A stretch of DNA of 64,000 nucleotides from Aestuariivivens sediminis. Lineage in GTDB: Bacteria; Bacteroidota; Bacteroidia; Flavobacteriales; Flavobacteriaceae. The stretch covers positions 806,001-870,000 of the forward strand of contig NZ_JAKMCP010000001.1 of assembly GCF_022662105.1 (NCBI RefSeq). Reading direction: 5' to 3'. A program made the position numbers and the translations under genes. Every line of letters begins with the position of its first letter. The stretch's first letter is position 1. The notes beneath the pieces were generated by a model. That model had not been told where the DNA came from. It did no database searches and saw only the letters and a list, made by a program, of their open reading frames with translations. Below are positions 17,309 through 25,492 of this stretch, one piece after another.

Positions 17309-18523
17309 TTAATCATTGCTTTCTTGATAGTCTGGATATAAAAAGTTGTTATATGGAAAACGTGTCACATGAATTTTTCTTACTTCATCATACACTCGTT
17401 TTTTAAACTCCTCCAAGTTTTTTTTGTTCAGTGCTGATATAAAAAGTGCATTCTTCCCCACTTTACCCATCCAGGTATTCTTCCACTCCTCCAAAGAGTA
17501 ATGCCGTTCTGTTTTTTCAACTTCCAAATCGTCTTCATCAATGGGTTCGGCTCTATAAGCATCAATTTTATTAAAAACCATGATAGTAGGCTTATTACTA
17601 CTATCGATCTCCCCTAAAATTTTATTTACAGATTCTATGTGTTCTTCAAAATTAGGATGTGAAATATCCACAACATGCAACAATAGGTCTGCCTCACGAA
17701 CCTCATCCAGAGTACTTTTAAAGCTTTCAACCAGTTGTGTAGGCAATTTTCGAATAAATCCGACAGTGTCACTTAATAGAAAGGGCAGGTTTTGAATAAC
17801 CACTTTACGAACGGTCGTATCCAGGGTAGCAAATAATTTGTTTTCTGCAAACACCTCACTTTTACTAATTACGTTCATCAAGGTAGATTTACCAACATTA
17901 GTGTAACCTACCAATGCTACACGCACCATTTTGCCACGGTTACCGCGTTGTACCGACATTTGTTTATCGATGGTTTTAATGCGCTCTTTTAACAAAGCAA
18001 TTTTATCCCGAACGATACGTCTGTCGGTTTCAATTTCAGTTTCACCAGGACCACGCATTCCAATACCTCCTTTTTGGCGTTCCAAGTGGGTCCACATACC
18101 TCTTAATCGTGGCAGCAGGTATTCGCATTGTGCCAGCTCAACCTGGGTACGGGCATAACTTGTCTGAGCACGTTGAGCAAATATATCGAGGATCAAATTA
18201 GTCCTATCCAATACCTTTACGTTTAGAATTTTACTGATATTTCGCTCTTGAGCTGCCGATAGTTCATCATCAAAAATGGCCGTACCAATATTGTTGTCAT
18301 CAATAAAACGGCGAACATCGTCCATTTTTCCAGAACCTATAAAAGTTCGTGGGTTAGGCATGTCCATTTTTTGAGTAAAACGTTTAATGACTTCACCACC
18401 AGCCGTATAGGTTAAAAATTCCAACTCATCCAAATATTCTTTAGATTTATTTTCGTCTTGCTCTTTTGTAATTATACCTATTAATACGGCTCTTTCTAAC
18501 TCAATTTCCTTTTTCTCAATCAT
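17309..18523 (-). CDS. hflX: GTPase HflX
   Basis: A 404-residue ribosome-associated GTPase. The N-terminal HflX domain contains 'TFIGSGKMDDVRRFI' and 'LNVKVLDRTNLILDIFAQRAQT'. The linker helix is 'GIGMRGPGETEIETDRR', a strong signature. The G domain has GYTNVGKST (G1), DTVGF (G3) and NKID (G4). Length is normal. The stop touches the PBP start. Confidence 0.95.
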   Translation of the reverse strand: MIEKKEIELERAVLIGIITKEQDENKSKEYLDELEFLTYTAGGEVIKRFTQKMDMPNPRTFIGSGKMDDVRRFIDDNNIGTAIFDDELSAAQERNISKILNVKVLDRTNLILDIFAQRAQTSYARTQVELAQCEYLLPRLRGMWTHLERQKGGIGMRGPGETEIETDRRIVRDKIALLKERIKTIDKQMSVQRGNRGKMVRVALVGYTNVGKSTLMNVISKSEVFAENKLFATLDTTVRKVVIQNLPFLLSDTVGFIRKLPTQLVESFKSTLDEVREADLLLHVVDISHPNFEEHIESVNKILGEIDSSNKPTIMVFNKIDAYRAEPIDEDDLEVEKTERHYSLEEWKNTWMGKVGKNALFISALNKKNLEEFKKRVYDEVRKIHVTRFPYNNFLYPDYQESND

Positions 18524-18539
18524 ATTATCAAATAATACG

Positions 18540-18547
18540 CAAAGTTA
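18540..18547 (-). promoter_or_regulatory. Putative -7 box (TAACTTTG) of hflX
   Basis: On the minus strand TAACTTTG fits TAnnTTTG and lies 16 bases before the hflX ATG. No clear -33 TTG was found at the right spacing. Confidence 0.4.
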
Positions 18548-18596
18548 CGTAATTACAGACATTTTAATTTTTATATTTTTAAGGAATAATTTATGA

Positions 18597-19598
18597 ATGA
18601 CGGCATACACGAAATATGATATTGTTCGGCACGACATGCAAACTATTGCATTTTATAACCTAGAAAATTTATTCAATCTTGTTGATGACACCCTTAGCAA
18701 TGATCCAGATTTATTGCCAAGATCACCCAAAAAATGGACGCATAGACGCTACCAAAACAAACTGAGAAAATTAGGCTTCGCCATTGGGAATATAGGTAAA
18801 AAAGAAACAGGCAAACATCCCGCTATTGTGGGGTTGGCAGAAGTTGAAAATGCCAGTGTTATTGAAGACCTTATAGCCTCTAAACCCTTAGAGGACTGTA
18901 ACTACAGTTATGTCCATTATAATTCTCCCGACGAACGTGGTATGGATGTCGCCTTACTTTATGATACAACTTCTTTCGAAGTTTTAGAATCTGAAACCTT
19001 TACCATTGACCTCAGCAATGAAAGTGGATGTCCTGAATATACCAGGGATATTTTATTGGTCACCGGGACTCTGGATGCAGAACTAATCCATGTTGTAATT
19101 AACCATTGGTCTTCCAGGCGTGAAGGCATAAAAGAAACAGAAACTAAACGCCTGGCATCTTCCAGAAAATTGAGAGCCATTATCACGGCCATACAATTAA
19201 AGTTTGAAAATGCTAAAATTGTGGTTCTCGGCGATTTTAATGATGGCCCTCACAACACAAGTATCAAACAATTGGTCAAGGATCTGAACTTATATAACCC
19301 CATGGAAACATTACAATCTTATCACAGAGGTTCTGTTTTCCACTTCGGCAGGTGGAATTTATTTGATCAAATTCTATGTACTACTAATTTTTTTAACTGG
19401 TCTAAAAAAGGGTTCGAATTTCATAAAGCAGAGATTTTTGACGAAGATTTTTTAAAATTAATTAAAGGCCCCTTTAGGGGAACCCCATTTAGGACTTTTG
19501 TTGGAAAAAAATATAAAGGTGGTTACAGCGATCATTTTCCAGTGTATGCTATTTTTAAAAAATCAGATAAACTTACTGGATTAAACGAGGTAATTTAA
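18597..19598 (+). CDS. Endonuclease/exonuclease/phosphatase (EEP) family protein, cytoplasmic paralogue
   Basis: A 333-residue EEP-superfamily phosphodiesterase or nuclease. Conserved active-site blocks are FYNLENLF, 'IVGLAEVEN' (metal Glu), 'VINHWSSR' (His), GDFNDGP and GGYSDHFPV (catalytic Asp-His). There is no signal peptide, unlike its paralogue at 23844. The start may be ATG 18597 or, by alignment with the paralogue, ATG 18636 (MQTIAFYN). It converges on the DUF5689 gene with 13 bases between stops. Substrate unknown; nucleic acids or phosphodiesters are likely. Confidence 0.88.
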   Translation: MTAYTKYDIVRHDMQTIAFYNLENLFNLVDDTLSNDPDLLPRSPKKWTHRRYQNKLRKLGFAIGNIGKKETGKHPAIVGLAEVENASVIEDLIASKPLEDCNYSYVHYNSPDERGMDVALLYDTTSFEVLESETFTIDLSNESGCPEYTRDILLVTGTLDAELIHVVINHWSSRREGIKETETKRLASSRKLRAIITAIQLKFENAKIVVLGDFNDGPHNTSIKQLVKDLNLYNPMETLQSYHRGSVFHFGRWNLFDQILCTTNFFNWSKKGFEFHKAEIFDEDFLKLIKGPFRGTPFRTFVGKKYKGGYSDHFPVYAIFKKSDKLTGLNEVI

Positions 19599-19611
19599 TT
19601 ATTTATTAGGG

Positions 19612-20970
19612 TTATTCCCCCCTAACCTTGACATTATCTATTTCGTAGGTTGATGACCCTGTAACGGTGGATCTGTACCTAAATGCTATGAATAAATTAC
19701 CCCCGACTGCCTCGGATACATCGATATCTCCTGAATCCTTCCAGGAAGACCAACTCCCCGTGTTCGTATCTAAATTAGCGTTGAGCATTACCCAAGTTCC
19801 ATCACTATTGGGGTCACCACCTTTATAATTCGTGGACATATAAACTTCTAATGATGGTCCACTATATCGAACAACAGATTGAAATGTTAACGTAGCCGCG
19901 CTGTATGGGCTTAAATCAATTGCATTTGAGATTAACCAATCGTCATTAGGTTGATTCTCTCCATTAAACCCTGACATGGTGGCGCTATCCCTTGGGTTTC
20001 CATACGAATTATAATACCATGTTTCATCTCCAAGGGTGCTATATATCGTCCAGTTATTCAAGTTTCCTTGACTGAAGGTATCAAAAAAGACAGGATCACA
20101 TCGCGCATCTGTAAAATCAATATCATCAATATCATTTAATACCATAACTTTTTCTTTACCTCCATAACTTTGGGTAATAATTCCAGATAGGGTTCCTTTG
20201 GCATCAAGTGGTAAGGGTACCTGAGTGAAATTTGCAAAGGAACTTGTTTCTATGGGAAATTCAAAGTCACTATCACAACTTCGTATATTTCGCTGCGTAT
20301 CAAAATCATCGTTGGGGTCTAAAAAGGTTTTGCCTTGTAAGTCAAGATCAAATTGGACATTTTCAAAAGCCAGAAACATCCCTAAATGTGAATCGTCCAC
20401 TAATGAGGGAGGAACCCCCAATGGCACAATTTCCATAGTGTTTTTTGACCTAAAAATATGATTAGGTATTTGATTTGCCGTAATTTGTCCCACATGATCA
20501 CCATCTACTGTGCCTCCAATGGTTAATACTTCCAATGCATTCTTACCCAGATATAAGCCTTTTAGCTTAATATATACCTCACGTCCAATATTAAACTGAT
20601 TGTACGAATCCAACTGATTTAAAACCACATTAATTCCTACTGTTGGATTTTCAGGAACATCTTGCATATAAAATTCTTTATAGAAATTTCCAGTTCTATC
20701 TGAAGAGGTGACATAACCCTTTGTAACAATATCGGATTCAATCAAAGTCACCTGACCCTTGTATAACCCTAGTAACTCAGAAAGACTTATTTCTGTTATA
20801 CCACCATTTTGAAGTTCTTGAATAATCTCTTGTAACTGTGCGTTCTCTTCATTACCTAAAAGTTTAGGAATGTTGTAATCATCATCTTTCAAACACGATA
20901 TCAGTGTCATAATCACAATAATTAACCGGATTTTTAATAGCTTAGCGTTCCTCATTGTTATTGTTTTCAT
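19612..20970 (-). CDS. DUF5689 lipoprotein with C-terminal choice-of-anchor J domain
   Basis: A 452-residue protein with a lipoprotein-type signal (LISC, about Cys25) and acidic residues after it (LKDDDYN), suggesting surface exposure. Residues about 60-290 form the DUF5689 domain ('IVTKGYVTSSDRTGNFYKEFYMQD', 'QFNIGREVYIKLKGLYLGK'), related to OB-fold nucleic-acid-binding modules. The C-terminus ('FFDTFSQGNLNNWTIYS' ... 'YEIDNVKVRGE') is a choice-of-anchor J/cleaved-adhesin jelly roll. It begins 8 bases after the TonB receptor gene, in the position SusD occupies in Sus-like pairs. Confidence 0.85.
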   Translation of the reverse strand: MKTITMRNAKLLKIRLIIVIMTLISCLKDDDYNIPKLLGNEENAQLQEIIQELQNGGITEISLSELLGLYKGQVTLIESDIVTKGYVTSSDRTGNFYKEFYMQDVPENPTVGINVVLNQLDSYNQFNIGREVYIKLKGLYLGKNALEVLTIGGTVDGDHVGQITANQIPNHIFRSKNTMEIVPLGVPPSLVDDSHLGMFLAFENVQFDLDLQGKTFLDPNDDFDTQRNIRSCDSDFEFPIETSSFANFTQVPLPLDAKGTLSGIITQSYGGKEKVMVLNDIDDIDFTDARCDPVFFDTFSQGNLNNWTIYSTLGDETWYYNSYGNPRDSATMSGFNGENQPNDDWLISNAIDLSPYSAATLTFQSVVRYSGPSLEVYMSTNYKGGDPNSDGTWVMLNANLDTNTGSWSSWKDSGDIDVSEAVGGNLFIAFRYRSTVTGSSTYEIDNVKVRGE

Positions 20971-20978
20971 TTCAATTT

Positions 20979-23747
20979 TTAAAATTGAATATTCATATTA
21001 AAAAAGTAAGTTGCCCCACGACCAAACCAATACTTTGGACCGAACACCTGTTTTGGACCAGCCAGATCCTCTCTCAATTCCTTGTAATTTGAGTTTCGCC
21101 CTTGTTCAAATCCACCTGTTTTAAATTCATTATCCAGCACATTGTTCACACTAATAAAAGCACTTATATACTGGTCTCCTATTCTCCAAGACTTTCCACC
21201 AATCAAGTTTCCTACTATATACGGATTGAACTTTTCTTGTTTTAATAGGACACTGACCAAATCTTCATCATAATTATTAAATGGCAACCCATCCTCATCC
21301 AAATAAAAATTTGAGGTTCGAATCAATTTATTAATATCTAAATAGGCATTTGAAAATACGTTTATGGTAGCTCCAAACCACCAGTTATCCGGGTCCCTAT
21401 ATTCAAACCCAAGCGAATAAGCCCGCTGGGGTCCACCGGCGATTTTATAATTTTTTAAATAGGACTTCCCGTAAGCAACCGTACCGTCAGCTGAGGTAAA
21501 ACTTGAGGAGGTTAAATATAAATTAGGGTTGTTATTGTAAGTATATTGGCCCACAGAAGATGCGCCCTTTAATTTAATTGTTGGTGTTACTTGAGCCTCA
21601 ATTCCCAATTCCAGACCAAGATGCTTTTCATTAATCCCTTGAAGCACTTCCTGCACAAATGCAGAAGTCCGGTTATCTTCAATACGCCCGCTAGCACTGA
21701 GGCCATCAGCATAATATCCACTAACATCGATAGCATCATAAATAGTGATATAATATCCTGTGAGCTTTGCCTTAACAAAAGGCGATCTAAAATGGTAACT
21801 AACATCGCCGTTCATAACCTTTTCATTAACCATATGTTTAACGACGTCATGGTTTTCCCTTACGTTAGTATAGATGTTTTGTAAATTCGGAGCTTTTGTA
21901 ATATATCCCGTATTTATATTTAAAATATGCTTCCCGGAGAATTTATAGGTTAGTCCCGTTTTAATCCCTATTCCTGTAAAAGCCCATTCTCTTCCTTTAC
22001 CAAGCGAGGAACTTCCCGGAAACCGACTATGTTCCCACAAACCTTCTCTTTGGTATTTTGTTTGGGTAATACGCCCTGCAAGATATAGGTCTATTTTTTT
22101 AAAGTTAAACTGACCCTGACCAAAACCTGAAATCACCTTTCCAAAAAGATTATAGGAATACCTATATTTTTCACCTTTCCCGACTAATCGATCAGGATTT
22201 TGGGCATCATATTGGTACCGATTAAAAGGATCAACATTTAATAACCCTACATTAGACCCCAATAGATTAATGACCTCGGCAAAGTTTTCAGAGATTAGCG
22301 TTTTATATTGAACGGAAGCATTTAATTGGATATGTTCGTTAAGTTTTGAGCTCAAAATAGAATTAATGGTCCATTGTTTATCATCAGTCCTATCCTCATA
22401 TAACCCATAAGCGGCGTTTAGACCGCTAGTATTATTAGTTAGATTGGCATCAAAAATTCGTGACCAATCTATTTGTCCATATGTAATAATCCGTTGTTCT
22501 AATTGGTATGCCAAGGCATAATTTGGACCTTCAGGATCTGACAGGGCATAACTCGGTAATTTTTGATAATACACCGGACTTGGGTTTGCCCCGGCGGAAT
22601 AATCCAATCTGGAATTTCCTAACCTTCCAGACTGATATCCAATATTGGTATTCCATTTTAAATTAGGTGAAACAGTCCAATAATGATTGAGTATAAAAAT
22701 AGGCTCCTTGACGTCTTTAATACGTGAATTTCTAATTTCCCCATTTAAATAACCCCAATATTCACTGTATCTCCTCCCCTTTAAATCATAAACTTCCTGG
22801 GTGTTAGGTGACGATTTACCACGTTTATTTGGGGCATAAATGGTTAAAAAATTTATATCATGTTTGTCATTGATTTTCTTTTCAATGGAGGCAAAGAAGG
22901 ACTGTGATTCGTATAAGGTCCCTTTTTGATACCCTTCATGGCCCCAACGCGTGCCTAAAGACAGGCTTAAGGACCAGTTATTTTTTGACCACCCTGATAT
23001 ATAGGTTGCCATCAAACGGTTTACATAGCTTCTGTTGGATGAAGAATAGGTTATTTTAAAACCGGGCCTGGATTGGGATGCTCTTAGATTGATATTCGTT
23101 GTTCCCAGCACACCACCAAAATTATACCTTGACGGACTTAATCCCCAGGTCAGCTCTTGATTACGCATCACATCATTTATACCACCCCAATTACTCCATT
23201 GTGGTCTCCCATGATAAAGTTTATTCATTTCAATACCATTAATTAAAACGGTCCCATGATCGGAATTCAAACCCCTAACCTTAAAAAAGGAAGGACTAAA
23301 CTCGAAAGCAACAGCTTTTTGAAACATATCTCTTGAAGACACCAGTAAACCTGATATATTATCGGCATTGTTAGAATCCTCATTAAGCGCATCGTCCGAA
23401 AGAATTATGGTATATAACTCTAAGGAAGACACATCCTTTTCTAAAGTGATAGAATCCATATTTACCTCTTGATTTTCATTAACTACAATGGGGTATCTTT
23501 TGGTAACATATCCGTCTTTTGAAATCTTCAGGGTTTGTTCTCCTAAAGGGAGATGGGATATGAATTGGAATGCACCCAATTGGTTGGTTCGCACAGTTTG
23601 GCCTGTTTCTTCAATCGTAACCCTTACATTAATGACTGGATGCTGAGTCAATGCCTCTTTTACAATCCCTTTAATAAGCGTGGATTGCGCAAAAGTCATA
23701 CATACCGAAAAAAACCCAAACCCCATACACCATACATTTCTATTCAC
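20979..23747 (-). CDS. TonB-dependent receptor with CarboxypepD-like N-terminal domain (receptor 1)
   Basis: A 922-residue outer-membrane receptor. The signal peptide ends near residue 20 (MTFAQ). A CarboxypepD_reg-like beta-sandwich follows (about 22-110), then the plug ('FEFSPSFFKVRGLNSDHGTVLINGIEMNKL') and a large barrel ending in Phe. It imports an unknown ligand using TonB energy. It is the first gene of a two-gene unit with the DUF5689 lipoprotein. The EEP phosphodiesterase divergently encoded upstream suggests phosphate- or nucleotide-containing ligands; this is inferred from context only. Confidence 0.92.
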   Translation of the reverse strand: MNRNVWCMGFGFFSVCMTFAQSTLIKGIVKEALTQHPVINVRVTIEETGQTVRTNQLGAFQFISHLPLGEQTLKISKDGYVTKRYPIVVNENQEVNMDSITLEKDVSSLELYTIILSDDALNEDSNNADNISGLLVSSRDMFQKAVAFEFSPSFFKVRGLNSDHGTVLINGIEMNKLYHGRPQWSNWGGINDVMRNQELTWGLSPSRYNFGGVLGTTNINLRASQSRPGFKITYSSSNRSYVNRLMATYISGWSKNNWSLSLSLGTRWGHEGYQKGTLYESQSFFASIEKKINDKHDINFLTIYAPNKRGKSSPNTQEVYDLKGRRYSEYWGYLNGEIRNSRIKDVKEPIFILNHYWTVSPNLKWNTNIGYQSGRLGNSRLDYSAGANPSPVYYQKLPSYALSDPEGPNYALAYQLEQRIITYGQIDWSRIFDANLTNNTSGLNAAYGLYEDRTDDKQWTINSILSSKLNEHIQLNASVQYKTLISENFAEVINLLGSNVGLLNVDPFNRYQYDAQNPDRLVGKGEKYRYSYNLFGKVISGFGQGQFNFKKIDLYLAGRITQTKYQREGLWEHSRFPGSSSLGKGREWAFTGIGIKTGLTYKFSGKHILNINTGYITKAPNLQNIYTNVRENHDVVKHMVNEKVMNGDVSYHFRSPFVKAKLTGYYITIYDAIDVSGYYADGLSASGRIEDNRTSAFVQEVLQGINEKHLGLELGIEAQVTPTIKLKGASSVGQYTYNNNPNLYLTSSSFTSADGTVAYGKSYLKNYKIAGGPQRAYSLGFEYRDPDNWWFGATINVFSNAYLDINKLIRTSNFYLDEDGLPFNNYDEDLVSVLLKQEKFNPYIVGNLIGGKSWRIGDQYISAFISVNNVLDNEFKTGGFEQGRNSNYKELREDLAGPKQVFGPKYWFGRGATYFFNMNIQF

Positions 23748-23783
23748 AATTTAAATATTTTTATAATTTTTTATAGGTTAAAG

Positions 23784-23826
23784 ATTACAAATATAATTAT
23801 TTGTAGGATTTTATTATATTTGTAAT
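23784..23826. promoter_or_regulatory. Symmetric divergent promoter with 14-bp perfect inverted repeat
   Basis: ATTACAAATATAAT (23784-23797) is exactly repeated in inverse at 23813-23826 with a 15-base spacer. Each arm contains a TATATTTG -7 box, on the minus strand at 23788-23795 for TonB receptor 1 and on the plus strand at 23815-23822 for the EEP gene. Both sit 21-40 bases before their ATGs. The symmetry could also serve a dimeric regulator. Confidence 0.6.
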
Positions 23827-23843
23827 AAGAAATAATTTAAAAA

Positions 23844-24938
23844 ATGACTATGAATAGGAGTAAAATAAAGGAGCGATTAGTTATTTTAGTACTGTTCCTG
23901 TTAACAACAGGTAATGCACAGGAGAAAATGTATATCATACATACTATTGCCTTTTATAATTTGGAAAACTTGTTTGACACCATTAACGACCCCCATAAAT
24001 TAGATGAATTAAGCCCCATAATGAAAATGAAATCTAATAAGTCTTATGCTTTTGAGAAAAAAATAAGAAACATGGCCAGGGTTATTGCCGACATTGGTAA
24101 AGATATTGCACATAACGCTCCTGCTATTATAGGCGTTTCGGAAATTGAAAACATTGCTGTTTTAGAAGCGCTTGTTAATACCCCTGAATTACTGGGGAAA
24201 GGGTATGGCATTGTACATTTTGATTCCCCTGATGCCAGAGGCATAGATGTGGCCTTACTTTACCAAAAAGAAATTTTCACTCCGACCCATATCAGTAAAC
24301 ACGAACTGTTCCTTTTTGATGATACTAGAAGAAAGCGCATCCATACACGTGACCAATTGTTGGTGAGTGGTAAACTTAATGATGAACGCATTCATATAGT
24401 AGTGAACCACTGGCCGTCCAGACGTGGAGGCGAAGCCCAAAGCCGACCCAAAAGAGAAGCTGCCGCAAGGCTTAATAAACAAATTATAGATTCATTACAA
24501 CATATCAACCCCTACGCCAAGATATGTATTATGGGCGATTTAAATGATAACCCCATTAATTCGAGCCTGAAATCTGTTTTAAAAGCCAAAAGGGATAAAA
24601 ATAGTCTGGCGTTAAAGGCTATCTATAATCCATTTGAGAAGCTCTATAAAAGAGGTTTGGGGACGACGGCCTATCAGGATACCTGGAGTTTATTTGACCA
24701 GATTCTTATTACAAAACCGCTATTGGAAAAGGACCGTAAATCCTTTCGCTTCTATAGAGCGGGTATTTTTAATAAAAATTATTTAATTACCCAAGCCGGA
24801 CGCTACAAAGGGTATCCGTTTAGAAGTTTTTCCGACGCCTCTTTTACGGGTGGGTATAGTGACCATTTTCCTGTGTATATTCAGGTCATCAAAGAAGCCC
24901 CCTCAGCTTTACTGGTGGTCACTTCTGAATCAAATTAA
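23844..24938 (+). CDS. Exported EEP-family phosphodiesterase/nuclease
   Basis: A 364-residue paralogue of the protein at 18597. It has a signal peptide ending at about residue 25 (LTTGNAQ), so it acts in the periplasm or outside. Active-site blocks are FYNLENLF, 'IIGVSEIEN', 'VVNHWPSR', GDLNDNP and GGYSDHFPVY. A second ATG six bases downstream (MNRSK) is an equal candidate start. It is divergently transcribed from TonB receptor 1 through the symmetric promoter and probably generates the ligand taken up by that receptor. Confidence 0.88.
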   Translation: MTMNRSKIKERLVILVLFLLTTGNAQEKMYIIHTIAFYNLENLFDTINDPHKLDELSPIMKMKSNKSYAFEKKIRNMARVIADIGKDIAHNAPAIIGVSEIENIAVLEALVNTPELLGKGYGIVHFDSPDARGIDVALLYQKEIFTPTHISKHELFLFDDTRRKRIHTRDQLLVSGKLNDERIHIVVNHWPSRRGGEAQSRPKREAAARLNKQIIDSLQHINPYAKICIMGDLNDNPINSSLKSVLKAKRDKNSLALKAIYNPFEKLYKRGLGTTAYQDTWSLFDQILITKPLLEKDRKSFRFYRAGIFNKNYLITQAGRYKGYPFRSFSDASFTGGYSDHFPVYIQVIKEAPSALLVVTSESN

Positions 24939-24957
24939 TTCCTTTCCTATGAAACTA

Positions 24958-25398
24958 TTAATTCAACCAAGTATTCCATGGGATTCTGGATAAAAGCAGT
25001 AACAGTGCAAGACTGTAAAAAATGGACAGTATCTTAAACTTGGCCTTTGAGGTCAATTTCTTTTTATGCTTGGAATAACCTATGGTGATTAAGGCTATCG
25101 CGATAATATTGACCAGAGGATGTTCCACCAGATAAAGTCGCGCTATGGCATCTCCCATAACACCTCCCCCTAATTCACTCCACAATTCAAATCTCGGAGT
25201 TGTAAAGTAGAGTACGAATCCTATCAATAACTGAATATGGGATACTATAAGTGCAAAAAGTGATATTCTAAAATCCTTCGCACTGTATTCCTTACTTGAA
25301 ACCGATTTAAACAAGGCATTCCCGGTAGAAAGTATAACGATTAGCAGGACCAAATAAGCCCAATATGAATGGAGATTAAGAAGGGTTTCGTATAACAT
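24958..25398 (-). CDS. Small four-helix membrane protein
   Basis: A 146-residue protein with four predicted membrane helices (about 12-31, 45-65, 91-108 and 122-138). His10, His54 and His93 lie in or near helices. Flavobacterial relatives are often labelled cytochrome b, which I recall but cannot confirm; heme binding is possible. There is no signal peptide. It has its own candidate -7 box and lies after the terminator of TonB receptor 2. Confidence 0.7.
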   Translation of the reverse strand: MLYETLLNLHSYWAYLVLLIVILSTGNALFKSVSSKEYSAKDFRISLFALIVSHIQLLIGFVLYFTTPRFELWSELGGGVMGDAIARLYLVEHPLVNIIAIALITIGYSKHKKKLTSKAKFKILSIFYSLALLLLLSRIPWNTWLN

Positions 25399-25421
25399 GG
25401 TGTAATTTTAAAGGATTTTAG

Positions 25422-25429
25422 CAAATGTA
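25422..25429 (-). promoter_or_regulatory. Putative -7 box (TACATTTG) of the small membrane protein gene
   Basis: On the minus strand TACATTTG fits TAnnTTTG, 23 bases before the ATG and just past the upstream terminator. No good -33 element was seen. Confidence 0.4.
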
Positions 25430-25443
25430 ATAATTTAAACGCA

Positions 25444-25471
25444 TAAAAAACCGCTTCATAAGAAGCGGTTT
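25444..25471 (-). terminator. Terminator of TonB receptor 2
   Basis: A ten-pair stem AAACCGCTTC/GAAGCGGTTT (25448-25457 and 25462-25471) closes the loop ATAA. On the minus strand it is followed by a run of T residues. Confidence 0.88.
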
Positions 25472-25492
25472 AATTTTACTCTAATTAGTTAC

